From NCBI GenBank assembly GCA_034766995.1, contig CM068320.1:4372001-4436000 (forward strand): a stretch of DNA of 64,000 nucleotides, read 5' to 3'. This DNA is from Acanthacorydalis orientalis. Lineage: Eukaryota > Arthropoda > Insecta > Megaloptera > Corydalidae. The notes beneath the pieces were generated by a model. It did not search any database and was not told the DNA's origin. It saw nothing but the letters and a program-made list of their open reading frames with translations. Below, piece by piece: positions 45,473 through 57,809 of this stretch. The number at the start of each line of letters is the position of its first letter. Within the stretch, counting starts at the first letter, position 1. The translations under genes and the position numbers were made by a program.

Positions 45473-46714
45473 TTAACTGTTTGAGTGCCACGGGCCTTTG
45501 GAAAAATCCAATTGAACAATGCCAAGTGACGCATCGCGCTTCTCTAATTCTATGTTGAAAAATACCAGACAGCGCTATTGCTTTTTTTTAATTCCTAGTC
45601 GAAAATGCCAAGCGGCGTGATTACGCTGTTATTCTGATTAAAAGCAGTAAGTATTATCTCAATGAATTCATTGTTATTATGGCATTCCTATGAGTATAAG
45701 TAGTGATAATATTTTGTTTAATAACTTCGAAATATCATTTAGAGTATTTTTATTGCTGATATAAAAGGTATTAGTCCACAGTACGTAACTACGTACTGTG
45801 GACTAATACGTACGTTATTTTTATTGTTTACCACATATTTGAAACTTCGCGAGTGGCTTCATTTTGATGAGTCTACCACACTTTAACTCGGCGAAAATTC
45901 TCAGTAACGCTGCGTTTTTAAACGCATGATTCGCGTTTTCAAAGCGTTTTTTTTGCCGGACTGGCAATACGGTGCAATATTTTTGTCGGATACGGCAATA
46001 TTCGGTGATAAAATGTACTCATCTATCACGTGTGATTTTTGGCCGACACGTGGTAATCACTATACCGGTTATCGTAAAAATGACATTTATTTATTAAACA
46101 ATCTTGCAAAAATTAAACCTATGGTAATCACAAAACACAACCTTGTTATTTCGACATGTAGCAGCCGGTAGACATATAGATCTCCGGTTTGTTTCTGTTG
46201 GTCAAGTTTTGTTTCGTACTTTTTATCAAATTATCTTTCAATTTCACTACAAAAAAAGTATGTAGTCATTGCATTATGTAACATTATAAAATTGACATGT
46301 TTCGGAATCACGCATTTGAAAACGCAACGTTACCGAGAATTTTCGCAGAGGAAAAGTGTGGTAAACTCGTCAAAATGAAGCCACTCACGAAGTTTCAAAT
46401 ATGTGGTAAACAATAAAAATAAAGGGTTACGTATTGTGGACTATATGCATATACATCTATATTTCATAAAGTAGTATTAATTTTTGATGTTATTCTACTT
46501 GATTATTTTATTTAGTTTTTAATTATATACCCTTCAGTGGTTCTTAGTTACCAATAACTTCATGTTAACAACACCTCAATAAACGGTAACAATTAAGTCG
46601 CGCATCGACAAAATCCGAACGTGCAATCAGTTCGACTCTACAACCGATGAGCTGGCACTTTTAGGCACTGAACAGTAGAAGCGCGATCGCGCCGTCTGGC
46701 ACCCAAACGGTAAA
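45473..46714. mobile_element. piggyBac-like non-autonomous element carrying another element
   Basis: The left border TTAACTGTTTGAGTGCCACG and the right border read inward TTTACCGTTTGGGTGCCAGA share ACYGTTTGRGTGCCA. The left border has a TTAA target; the right has a one-base variant. Subterminal copies of the GTGCCA and GCGCGAT motifs occur near both ends (TGCCAAGTGACGCATCGCGC at about 45523; inverse GAAGCGCGATCGCGCCGTCT at about 46678). No transposase is present. The long-TIR element at 45774-46441 sits inside. The assignment to piggyBac rests on TTAA and end style. Confidence 0.5.
45774..46441. mobile_element. non-autonomous DNA transposon with ~150-bp terminal repeats
   Basis: Reading inward, GTCCACAGTACGTAAC (left) and GTCCACAATACGTAAC (right) begin inverted repeats about 150 bp long. 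They include ACCACATATTTGAAACTTCG and a TTCTCAGTAACGCTGCGTTT-type block. TA flanks both sides. The left terminus additionally carries an inverted copy of its own first 17 bases, giving TTAGTCCACAGTACGTA-AC-inverse at 45771-45806. An 81-codon frame (45926-46171) spans the unique middle but resembles no known protein. The superfamily is unknown, and TA targets alone do not settle it. Confidence 0.75.
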
Positions 46715-47579
46715 TAATGATAATAAATTGTTTTCTTCAATCAGTCGGAAATATTTTCTAAACTTTTTTAACTCGTTTCTAGTAAAAATTGATCTCTAAA
46801 GAAATTTGTAACTCTCTTCTGGAATTCTGGCAACGTTATTTGTGGTAAAACAATTCACTCAATGTTTTAAATACAATTGGCTATAATTCAATCAATTGTT
46901 TGTTCCTTTAAAGATAATGAATAATGATGGCAGCTTGCTAAAATTATATCAGAATCATTGTTGATAATATGAGATAACAAACTAAGCCTATGTTGAATCT
47001 AAGAATAAATCTGAATAATGATTACTGGTAAATTGTATGAAAAAAAAATATTGAAAAGATAATTCTTTGAAAGATATTTCTTCCAAAAATATAATTTAAA
47101 AGTGCCATTCTACGGAAATATACATCTTTCAAAGCACTCTTTGAAAACAATCTGATTTATTATGAGCTGATTTGATCTGATCAAGTATGTCTTAATCCTA
47201 ACAAGATATTCGAAATGTTATTCTTTTGAAAAACTATTTTGAATAATTGTTTTCAAAGAACTTTCCGACTGCGATCTTCTCAAAATATAATGGATGATAC
47301 AACACATATGCTTTAGAAAGTTGTTCGATAACATTTATTATTCATTCCTAAAGCTACCCACGCGAGTACACTTAACACGTACTAAAAAAGGAGTATTAAT
47401 TAAAAATTATTATTAATTAGCCTCATGCATGTTTTATAAAAGATGTCCAAAATACTAATGAATTGTCTCTTTATTACTCCAAATTTGAAATGGAGTTTTA
47501 ATTTAAAATGACTGTTATGTAAAATTATAAACACAGTTGGAGCCGTGAAAAACGAATAGAAGAATTAATTTTCAAATTT
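46715..47579. other. AT-rich DNA without a recognisable gene
   Basis: No feature could be supported. Confidence 0.5.
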
Positions 47580-48868
47580 TTGATTTGGAACAAAGATTCG
47601 TAGCGTTTTCCAATAGATGTCATTAATTGTAGTTTCGTGCGCAGTTCGATTATATGACATGACTCCATATGTTGTTATTTAGACAGGTGGCAATCCAAAG
47701 TTTCTTTTTCTGCTATTTTCGAGCAATTTTGTGAATTTAAAGTCTGTTAAATTTAAAATTGAAAATGAAAGAATATAAGATGCATTTTCATCATTTGATA
47801 TTGTTTTATTTCCGGAGAAGAAAAAGCGTTACAGAGACAGAAAAACGGTCTCCGCCGTTTTTGGAGAAGGTTCCATATAGTGGCAGTACTGTTTGAAAGT
47901 AGTTCGCTCAGTTCAGAGATAGAAACTTCGACCTGGAGGATCGAAAACGTTCCAGTAGGGCTGCAGTTGTTGATAATGACAAAAGTGTGACACTTATTGA
48001 AAATAATCAACCTTACATGACACGGGGAATCACAAAGATACCTAAGGTGTCACAAACGAACGTTTTGAGGCATTTGCAGCCACTTGAATATGTAAATAGC
48101 TACGATGTTTGGGTGCCTCATAATTTAATTAAAAGAAATTTAATATAACGCATTTTCATCAGTGTTTCGCTCCTTAAAAGAAAATAAAACGACTCTGTTC
48201 TGAAACGATCAATCACGGGTGACGAAAAAAGTATCGTCTTCAATAATGTGGATTGAAAAAGGTATTAGATAAAACAAAATGAGCTTCCGTTAGTCACTCC
48301 AAAAGCGAGTTTTCATTCAAGAAGGTGATGTTATGTATCTGATGGAATTGGAAGGGTGTTGTGTATTACGAGAGTCTCCTAAATAATCGAACAATAAATT
48401 CGGAGAAGTACTGTGCTTATTTGGATCAATTAAAGGCGACAATTGATCAAAAGCGTCCAGAATTGCCCACTCGGAAGGGTATCGTTTTCCATCAACACAA
48501 CGCTAGATCTCATATCTCTTTGCAGACCCGGCAGAAATTGTTACAGTTTGACTGGGTCGTTCTACCTCACCCGCCATATTTAACTGATGTTGCACCTTCA
48601 GACTACCATTTGTTTCGGTCCTTACAGAATTCCCTTAATGGGAAAAACTTTACTTTCGTGGAATCCTGCAGAAACCATCTGAATTAGTTCATCGGCCAGA
48701 AAAGTGCTATGTTCTGGGAGGACGGAATTATGAAACTACGTAAAAGATTACGAAGACTTGCAGATCAAAGGGCACATATGTATTAGAATAAATGTATGTT
48801 CAAATAAGTAAACACTGCCTTTGAATTTCACCTCAAAATCGTACGAATTGTTCATTCTACCCAATATA
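47580..48868 (+). mobile_element. mariner family J, near full length
   Basis: The right end read inward is TATTGGGTAGAATGAACAAT, then TCGTACGATTTT. The left end is weaker: GATTTGGAACAAAGATTCGT near 47580 aligns with it through TTCGTA. The length of about 1.29 kb is the full mariner size. The transposase is on the plus strand. Confidence 0.7.
47765..48785 (+). pseudogene. mariner transposase pseudogene (J)
   Basis: Decayed helix-turn-helix sequence (47790-47900) is followed by NFDLEDRKRSSRAAVVDNDK and LIENNQPYMTRGITKI, then NVLRHLQPLEYVNSYDVWVP. The first catalytic region reads RSITGDEKSIVFNN (first Asp, about 48210). The best block (48361-48687) has VVYYESLLNNRTINSEKYCA and VFHQHNARSHISL, where the second catalytic Asp is replaced by His (expected FHQDNARPH). 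LPHPPYLTDVAPSDYHLFRS follows with the third Asp. A stop ends the frame at 48687, and a shifted C-terminus follows. It is inactive by both mutation and frameshifts. Confidence 0.85.
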
Positions 48869-49949
48869 TTCTGACATGTTAATTACTTTATAAAAAAAAT
48901 AAAAAGTGTATAAAAAAATCCATTGTCTTTTAAAAATAATTGAAGTAATCAATAATTTGTTATGAGATCGATTTCTACTAAAAACAAAACTTACATCATA
49001 TGTCGGTATAGTACTTTTACCATTATCTTGCATAAAAATCTAGCTAAGCTTATTTGATCTTTTACCCTACAAATTACATTTAAAATTTGAATTTCTCATT
49101 ATATTGCAGAGTTGTAAATTTACCCAAACTACATAACGGAACACACTGTCGCATTTCAAATCTTCGAAGCAATATAATTTAGGCAATAATATTAAAAGAT
49201 CTAGTTTCAGGTGAAACTAAAGTCCTTTCCCATATACCAATAATTCTATCAGATGTATATCTTGAATTCATACGGTTACACTTTGAAATATATCCTATAA
49301 AAATAGATTTTGTTGCAACGAGTAATTAATCATTAGACCAGTCATTTACAACAGGTGAAGCAGATTTTATAAATGTCTGTTCTCTAATAAGCAACTGTAT
49401 GTAGGATCTTTGAGAATATAAAAACGAAAAAATCAGTATATTTTATTACCTACAAGATGAAACTCCTAAATTTTTTTAAAAAAAAATTATTCAGGAACAC
49501 AAAATCCATTCTTATAATTTTTAATTATCTATTCTAATGTTTTGTTTCATTTCCGAATTACCTTAATTGACAAAATATTCGAAAAATATTGAATCAATTA
49601 CGAAATGGAACTGTACAAACCTGAATACTAATAGGTAGTAATTTATAAAAAAATCAAACATTTAAATAATATTCAATATGTTTTAATTTTGATACAATTA
49701 CAATATTACAAAATTATTAATTTTAAAAATTTAAAAAAATGAAATTTTACTCACATACCTTAATTTCTTAATTATTGCCATTTCTCTTCACTATTAATTA
49801 TTTTGTTCTAATTTATTACTTATTTATACATTCTTTACTATAAATATATGATAAGAAATTAATGTATAACCTTTTTATTTCAAGTAATATAATCACTTAA
49901 TGTATATAAACAGAAAATATACGAATTATTCGAAAAAAGTCAACATAAT

Positions 49950-49996
<47 letters not shown>

Positions 49997-50163
49997 CAAA
50001 CCAAGTAAAAAATAACTAGTTGAAAGCATGTCGCTAGATAAAACACTAGTAAAATACCGTTTATAACATATATTATCTTACTAACAAAGATAAAAACATA
50101 TATATTTGCGGGAAATTGGTTCACTAGTGACTATATCAGTTTTTATATCTCCATCACGATTCC
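48869..50163. other. AT-rich DNA without a recognisable gene
   Basis: Includes a (TA)n array at 49953-49995. Otherwise nothing could be supported. Confidence 0.5.
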
Positions 50164-50412
50164 TTAGTCACAACAAAGTGGATGCAAAGTTATATAAGGA
50201 AGAAGCCAGTCCTTTGTTTCTCCACAGTGGGCCATATAGGTGATTTCTTTTTCCGGCAGAAAGATTCTATTGTTAAGATGATGAAGAAGAATGTCGTGCT
50301 GGAAAAGTTCTCGTGCGGAAATAAAATTAGGGATGATGTGTTTTGATGACTGCTTTTCTCGCTCTATGTCTTTCGCTAAATGGAAATGAATATGAAGACG
50401 GATTTTCTTCAA
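50164..50412 (-). other. unrecognised 82-codon open frame, possible exon
   Basis: It starts MKKIRLHIHFHLAKDIEREK and ends LLPYITLHPLCCD. It has balanced composition (His, Arg, Glu, Lys) rather than the Ile/Tyr/Lys/Asn bias of chance frames in this DNA, and the segment is locally GC-richer. No domain is recognised. It does not match any transposon in the window. Possibly a host exon or an unknown element gene. Confidence 0.25.
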
Positions 50413-50471
50413 TGAAATGACATAATAATTTTTTTACAATTAGTCTAAATAATTTATTATTTAAACTTACT

Positions 50472-50473
<2 letters not shown>

Positions 50474-50546
<73 letters not shown>

Positions 50547-50547
50547 T
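50474..50547. repeat. (TA)n(TATG)n microsatellite
   Basis: About 30 TA units followed by three GTAT units. Confidence 0.9.
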
Positions 50548-50916
50548 TATGAAAATTACAAGCAGACACAATTTTAAGCAATTTGCATTATTTTAATATT
50601 TTCATCGCTGTCATACTCGATTATGAGACATTTTTTTTCTCCTATAAAAACAAGTAAAAATACTGCAAAATCAAATTATAACTATTTTTAAAAGAAACAT
50701 AAATTAGATTTAAAAAAAAGTAATACAACTTCAGAATGAAAAATGAAATTGCAGTTTTTTAAGTAACTTTTTAGAATTTTTTTTGTGATTTTCCAAATAT
50801 GCCCTTATCAAAATTCTTTGTATATCCTTTATTGTCTTTTATAATTTTAATTATACACTTCATCTCACTATCTTTAACACATTTGAGAAAAATAATGTAA
50901 TCTTTTTCCTATCTGC

Positions 50917-50994
<78 letters not shown>
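50917..50994. repeat. compound (CT)n(TA)n microsatellite abutting A4
   Basis: About 8 CT units then about 30 TA units end at the TA target of mariner A4. Confidence 0.9.
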
Positions 50995-50996
<2 letters not shown>

Positions 50997-52289
50997 CGAG
51001 GTTCGTTTGATATGTTTGATAAATTTCTATGGGATAGCGTCATTATTCTCACCTTGTAACGTCACAGCTATCAAGAGTCACTTTTCAAACTAGCATAGGC
51101 AAAAATTAAGCTAAAGGTGACACGTTGTTGAAATTCTACAGACGTTTGAAGCGAGCATTGTGGCAGTTACCGCAAAAATGGAAACAAGGAGTTCCGTCCA
51201 GTGAAAAAAGATTTTTATCTGAAAAAGTGGGCGATCGCCCAGATCATAGTGGAGATAGATGAAGTTCATGGGTACTCTGCACCGGCGTTGAAGATTGTTT
51301 ACTTCTGTTAAAACGTGTTTAAACGTGGTCGAACATGCACTGAAAATGAAGCGCACCTAGACGTCCAGTTGAGGTCACCACCACGGCTATCCTTGAAAAA
51401 ATCTATGGTATCGTTATGGAAAAACGCCGAGTGTAAAGGCGCAAGATTACTCAGACTGTTGGCATCTCAACTGAATGAGTGCATAATATCTTGCACGAAA
51501 AATGGCACACAAAAAAGCTGTGTCCGCGACAGGTGCCGCGATTGTTGACTGTCGACCAAAAACGCACATGAAAGGACATTTCAAGCCAGTGTTTGGCGAT
51601 ATTTAATCACAATCCGCAGGCCTTTTTGTATCGATCATGGATCGTCACCATGGATAAAAGATGGATCCACCACCTACACACCTAAGTCGAAGCAGCATTC
51701 AAAGCAGTGAACAACGACTTGTGAAAGTGCGTCGAAGAAGACGAAGACCCTTTTGTCGACTGGGAAGGTGTCACCACTGTTTTTTGTGATTCTCAAGGAA
51801 TCATCCTGATCGAGTACTTAACGAAGGAAAACCCGATAATAGGAGTCTATTATGCAACATTATTGAACCGTTTGAAAGAAGAACTGAAACAAAAACGACC
51901 AAGATTGACGCACAAAAGTGCTCTTTCACTAGTACAACGCGCTGTCCCACGAATAGACCGTCGCAATGGTATAATTGAACGAACTGAGCTTTGAATTGAT
52001 TCATTATCCACCCTATTCTCCGTACTTGGCCCATGTGACTTCTTCACCTTCCCAAACTTGAAAATTTGGCTCGGTAAGAAGAAATTCTCGTCAAATGAGG
52101 ATGTCATCACCGCCGTCAATGTGTATTTTGCAGACTTTGTGAAAAGCTACTTTTCTGACAGGATGAAAAAATTGGAAATTCGCTAGATCAAGTGTATAGT
52201 CCTCAGTGGAGACTATGTTGAGAAATAAAATTGATTTTTTCCAAAAATCGGTTTTTAACTTTTTTACCATACTTATCAAACGACCCTCG
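50997..52289 (+). mobile_element. mariner family A copy 4 (A4), full length
   Basis: The left end CGAGGTTCGTTTGATATGTT and the right end read inward CGAGGGTCGTTTGATAAGTA are inverted repeats, with TA at both borders. At 1293 bp it is the only full-length family A copy and is the reference for A1, A2 and A3. Confidence 0.9.
51165..52200 (+). pseudogene. mariner transposase pseudogene (A4)
   Basis: Decayed blocks appear in order. VFKRGRTCTENEAHLDVQLR (51310-51370) and the following region form the linker and second helix-turn-helix. AVSATGAAIVDCRPKTH-like sequence and QCLAIFNHNPQAFLY-type sequence lead to RIVTMDKRWIHH (first Asp, about 51640). KEELKQKRPRLTHKSALS (about 51870-51920) and SIHYPPYSPYLAHVTSSPSQ-like sequence (about 51995-52060) correspond to the second and third Asp regions with shifts. 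Many stops. The full domain order is present but no long frame survives. Confidence 0.75.
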
Positions 52290-55249
52290 TATTAGAGACT
52301 ATATGTATTATATACATTAATATAATAGGGTATATATACATTACAAGTCAATTAATTCATTTATATCATACAATTAAATTTTCTTTTAATTTATTGAATG
52401 AATACTATAAAAAAGTTATTTTGAATACTATGAGTATCTCTAAACTACCCTCTTTGATATCATTTTTTTTTATTTTGTAGCCGTTTCTATATTGATTAAA
52501 TCATAAACCGGTGAAACTACCCATACTCGTAAATAGGAAATGTTTAAAAAACTTTGAACATTTGCATTTAATATTTTGAAAAAAGCCAATACCTCCATCC
52601 GAAAACAGCATTCAGAATCAATTCCTGTTCATATCCCTGTTTTTCAATGTACTGAGATAGTATGGTCATTGACAACGATGAAAAAATTTCATTACTTGCA
52701 AATTACACATATCCAACGTTATTTTGTACATGCTTTTGTTCAGTGTGTAGAGACTGAATTTCATTACACATCGAAACGTTTTTATGTCAGTTTTTATTCA
52801 CTTTTCAGTTGTAGCGATGATGAATTTGATTCGTCTAACTTTTTTCCGAATATATTTATTTACACATTCGTTTCGAAGTTTTACATTGTCGTTATTACGG
52901 GGTTTACTTTATATTTGCAAATAAGTACACAATTAAATGGAATAGTTTATAATGGTAAACAATTTTTGATTATCAAAATATATTAGTTCATCTCAAAAGG
53001 TAGTTTGATGGTTTCGATCAGTAAACTAAAATATGTCTTTATTTTGAATTAAACTTTTATCAATAATATATTTTCTTATCCTTTTTCTCTCAAATTTTCT
53101 TGTATATATTCTTATCAAATAAAATATATGATATTCATAATCGAATAAATAAATATGATTCTTAAGATCTGGCTTAGTACTTCATTTCTTATTTTTATAT
53201 TTTTTTGTTAAATGGTTTGAAACTCTTTCAAAGTCACTTTAAGTCATATCAGTGTCTACATGTTTTAATTTTCATGAATGATTTTTTTCTATATAAACTG
53301 TTCTGTAATAAATCCTTAATTTTTGTCTTATAAAAAATATCCAATGGTTGTTTCTTTATAGTCACTTCAATGGAAATTCCTTCACTCTCGTGAAAAGTAA
53401 AAAATTTAGAGAACTTATCAGACACTATCGATCTCATGTATTTTTTCTCTCTTTAGGTACTTTGTTGAGGACAGCACATTTTTAATATTGTAAAATTAGG
53501 AGTTAAGAATTTGAATTTTTATTATTTATTTAAAACTAATTTTTTTCAATATTTTCTTTTATCTTTTTATTTTTTTGGGTGAAGTGTTTTTATTTATTTC
53601 TGTATATGAATCTTTCTTTAACAAATTTATTCTCTTTTTGTAATAATCTACTTTAGCCGATATGACTACTACATTTTCTTATACGTTTTTTACTAAAAGA
53701 AGTTCTTATCTATGAAACCTTTCGTATCACGATGACTTTTGTGTATTAGTCTTCATATATTCATTTGTTTCTATATTATTATTTCTATATTATAAGAACT
53801 ATTTAACCATTCCTCGACCGTAATTTTTTTTCCTAGCAAAACTATTTATATATATATATTTTCAATGACGTTGCATTTGTATGTCTAGTGAATTTTTCCG
53901 TAAACATTTCTTTTTTATAAAAAGATAGTTCTTAGAACTTTGAAAACAATGGAATTTTTATCGAAATACACGAAGGTAACAAACGAAAAGGAACAATAAT
54001 CAATTAATAAACATATTTTATTAGAAAACTGATTTAAACAATAGTAGAATGAAAGGAAAACTCACTTTTGAAAATGGAATTTCTATATTTTTTGCGGGGT
54101 TCCTTCATTAATCGATATTTGTGCATCAAATGTGTGAAGACTGTTATGAATAACAACAATAAAATAAACGTAAAATAAGTATTTGATAAATTTTTGAAAT
54201 GAAAATGTAAGTATAAATATAATATGAATAATAATTAACAATGCACCTCATTAAGATAAAAAATATGGTAGTAAAGATTCTAATTACAAAAGATGGCTTC
54301 ATTTTGTTATTGATTTCCTTCTTCAACTTTATCTTAGATATTTTCATTGGGTATGACAATGGTATCACCGTATAGGAATGAAATATATTTTAGACAAAAA
54401 TGTGTTCACTAAAACTTAATTCTTACTGTATGATCATTTTTTCCATAAAAGGCGAATCACTTATTCTTTAGTTAAATTCCTCCCATGCTGAATGCTTCAG
54501 AAATGATTTTAATATAAAACCTTAATTTGAATTTTTCCTACTAAAATTTTTCAGCTCAGTTTTATTATTAGTTTATTTGAGATATTTCACCTGAAATATA
54601 TATTTGAGATGAAACATGTCCCTTTTTACCGTTGTTTAGTATAACACGTTTTTATTATAAACTGTGGAACGCAAAAGCTCCCACATTACTTTAGTAACGA
54701 TTTCACTAGAAGCAAATAAATGTTTACTTCACTATGGAATTACACTCTTTAATTTTGCTCATTAAAAACTTTAGATTCATACAAGTTTTTTTTATTATGT
54801 TCGTTATATCCGTTTCCTGTGACTAACATATCTATAATATGAAGCTTATATATTTATTTGAATCCGTCTTCACTATTTCTGCTACATCAATAAAGTAAGA
54901 TAAATAAATAAAAGTGTATCTATTTTTAAACTTTACTGAAGTATACTCGATGGATTTTATTCTAAATAAATTGTGCTTTCTTCAAATCATGTCTCAAATG
55001 TTTAACTCGGATATAATTTCTATTTAAACAACGTATTCACTGGTAAAAATACAAATTTCTAAATAAATGTAATCTGGAAAACTAATATTAAATAGGATCA
55101 GTAAAATAGGGTTATTTATACTATCCTGAAGTATCTTTGAATTTTTCTATGACATTATATTTTCTACTTTACTTTTTAATTACTATTATGTAGTTATAAT
55201 CGAATCCATTAAATCACCTAATGATCAATAAAGATATAATTTATTTATA
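52290..55249. other. AT-rich DNA without a recognisable gene
   Basis: Nearly 3 kb with no element ends or recognisable coding. A 136-codon plus-strand frame (52576-52986), rich in Phe, Ile, Tyr and Ser, is the longest but matches no family I know and looks like a chance frame. Confidence 0.4.
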
Positions 55250-55804
55250 TTAGGTTAGTAGGAAAATAATTACGGTTTTCGTTTTCTGAATTCTAACCTT
55301 AATTTTATTTTTGAATGAAAATGTCATTTTATTGTGTTCATTTAATCATATTAAAGATATTTTTTAGTGCATCGATTTTGGTTTTATTATTAATTTTGCT
55401 TTAAATTGAGTTACTGAATTAAGGATGGAAAAGAATCAATTAAGAGCTTTTTTTGTATACGTTCAAAACGGGTAATAAAGCAGTACAAACTGCCCGTAAA
55501 CTAAACGATGCTTTTAGTGTGGGTACTGTTAAGGAACGTATGGTGCAATGGTGGTTCTAAAAATTTCGTACTGGGGACGAGAGCCTTGCAAATGAAGGTC
55601 ACGGGCGTCCTTCTTCAGTTCATAACAACCAACTGTAGGTGTTAGTTGAATCAGAACCACGCACAACAATTCAAGAGCTAGCACAAAAGTCAGGTGTTAG
55701 TCATCTAACAGTTTTGGACCACTTAAAACTGCTAAGAAAATCAAAAAAGAGAAAAATTTATATGAATTCAAAGATAAATCGCGATTATTATTCTATCAGC
55801 CTAA
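55250..55804 (+). mobile_element. short mariner family B copy 4 (B4)
   Basis: The left end TTAGGTTAGTAGGAAAATAA and the right end read inward TTAGGCTGATAGAATAATAA. The N-terminal transposase part is the clearest of the four copies, though in pieces: TARKLNDAFSVGTVKERMVQ, WWF, stop, KFRTGDESLANEGHGRPSSV, LVESEPRTTIQELAQKSGVS and LTVLDHLKLLRKSKK. It passes directly to the 3-prime end 15 codons later. The catalytic domain is absent. Three or more stops are present. Confidence 0.9.
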
Positions 55805-55994
55805 TAATTAAATTATGAAATTTTTTATCAAAAATCTTCGAACAATTAAATAAAATACATATATTTAATTCAAGCTATTGGTTCCATAACAAGAAATCTC
55901 AGCTATGCTATTAAAATATTTTTTTTTATTAAATTAGTTCTCAATTTTTTGTAAGATACAAAAACAAAGTGGATAAATGCTTTTTGAGATTATA

Positions 55995-55997
<3 letters not shown>

Positions 55998-56071
<74 letters not shown>
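55998..56071. repeat. (TA)n microsatellite
   Basis: About 37 TA units followed by short CA repeats. Confidence 0.9.
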
Positions 56072-56080
<9 letters not shown>

Positions 56081-56825
56081 TACACACACATTACTGATAA
56101 TTTATTATTATTTTCGAATTTGTTAATAAAAACAATTTAAATTCTATGCACATTTGAAGTGTAAAAGGAATGAATAGCTTTCATCGATAGCAGAAAAATA
56201 ACGTGATATTGATTAAAAGAATACGAATTTAAATCTATTGTTGAAAACTACGTAACAGTATATAAAGAATTACGATCACATCGAACGTTCTATACATATA
56301 GTGTATATCGCAGTGTAGCAATAAAACTTAAAACGAGAAAATAAGTTCTAGAGAAAACAAAAATGCAATCAAATACATTCTAACTGTGTTACAACTGCAG
56401 TTCAATGTAATTATAAACAGAGATAGAAACGTACATCAATAGAAAACATTGGTACAGTCAATCGCAATGCTGCAGAACGAACGCTGCGAGAAAATCCGTT
56501 AATACTGAAATTTATTGCCGCATCAGGACAAAAATATCAATGGTGGTAATGCTGAGTACGCTGTTCCGTTATTAATGGAGATTGATATCTTGTTTGGACA
56601 GCGTTGGGAATATGATATGAATGAGGAACGATTTTGCACATCGTGGATATCATTTCTTTAAATTAATGACTGTCAAGTGTATGTCAATATTGATACAGAC
56701 CCGTTTGTAGTTCAATTTCTATCGAATTTCTGTCTTCTCGGTCTTCGTTCGCTAGATAATTTATTGCGACCATGTTGTCTATTCATATTTCCAAGAATAA
56801 TGAATACACACGTAACATATGTACA

Positions 56826-56849
56826 ACCGTGCTCAAAAGTATTCGTACA
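56826..56849. mobile_element. possible solitary Tc1-like terminus
   Basis: CCGTGCTCAAAAGTATTCGT resembles the end style of Tc1-type transposons, which often contain CAAAAGTATTCG. No inverted partner or transposase was found within the next 500 bp, so this may be a relic or chance. Confidence 0.3.
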
Positions 56850-57301
56850 TCTCATAAATTTTATCGTATTTTTTGTTCTATTTTCAAAAGTAATAAAACA
56901 TATATTTTTTTGTATTTTTGTGTTCTTTTACATCTGTGATATACGAGATATTACTGTCGCAACAAATTTAAAATTCAAAGACTTTATATTACAAAAAATA
57001 AATTAACAGCACATGATGAGAACAAAATAATTCGCATTCGTAACAATTAATTACCCTTCTTTGTCATTAATTAGAAAAATAAAAATTAATTATATTTTTT
57101 GTTTATACTCTAGCACAGTCTTACATATTTACGAGATTAGATATAGATACAGGTTTTTTTTTAACATAATAAATATGCATTTAGGTTACATATATATAAT
57201 TTATAAATGTATGAGATTTTTTTTCGATTTGATATATTCTTGCTGCAGACAGAATTATATTCGAGATAGAGACGGTATAATTTTTTCTATATAGTATATT
57301 A

Positions 57302-57801
57302 CAGGAGTGAGCAATTTCTTTGATAATAAGAGCCACATGCTATACTTTTTATGCATTTTTGAATGTTCAAGAGCCACAGAAAATATTATTTTAAGATTCT
57401 ATTTATAAATGTCTATTTTTCTGTTTATTGTCTAAGTGACCGTATTAAAAGTTGCATTTTAAATATATTTTTCACAAAAATTTACACGGTAACCCATCCC
57501 GAATTTGGTTTCATTGCATTCAGCAAGTATTAATTAATAAAATTGTTTAGTTTTATATCTTTTTTAAGGATTTTTCATAACCGTAGAGCCACCTTAAACG
57601 GCAGTTTGGACACATAATTCATACGTATGTTTGAAAAGATAATAGGAATTACGTGTTTATATATCAAATATTCTAATATTGGTACATACTATATTACTAT
57701 AGATTATTAATAAAACAGTTTAGGAAAAATGGCAATGGAACTCAATATTGTTTCGGAAGCCGCACAAAGTAGCTTTGGGAGCCACAGTTTGCCCACCGTT
57801 G
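57302..57801. mobile_element. non-autonomous hAT element, 500 bp
   Basis: The left end is CAGGAGTGAGCAATTTC and the right end read inward is CAACGGTGGGCAAACTGTGG. Both are followed by copies of GAGCCACA or GTGGCTC, the pattern of the well-known hAT ends CAGnGGTGGGCAAACTGTGGCTC. An 8-bp target duplication is visible with one mismatch: GTATATTA (57294-57301) and ATATATTA (57802-57809). No transposase is encoded. A GAGCCACC block also occurs inside, near 57587. Confidence 0.75.
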
Positions 57802-57809
57802 ATATATTA

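Larger units (their letters stand above)
55805..57301. other. no recognisable gene
   Basis: Contains a (TA)n array (55998-56071), a slightly GC-richer stretch (56450-56800) with no recognisable protein, and a lone Tc1-like end at 56826. A 109-codon frame at 56677-57006 is hydrophobic but unrecognised. Confidence 0.4.

Noticed and set aside
52576..52986. 136-codon plus-strand frame
   Set aside because: Phe/Ile/Tyr/Ser-rich, no recognised domain and no splice or promoter context; a chance frame is plausible in 3 kb of featureless DNA. Kept only as a note in the region entry.
56677..57006. 109-codon hydrophobic frame
   Set aside because: It overlaps the Tc1-like terminus, is Phe/Val/Ile-rich and matches no protein I know.
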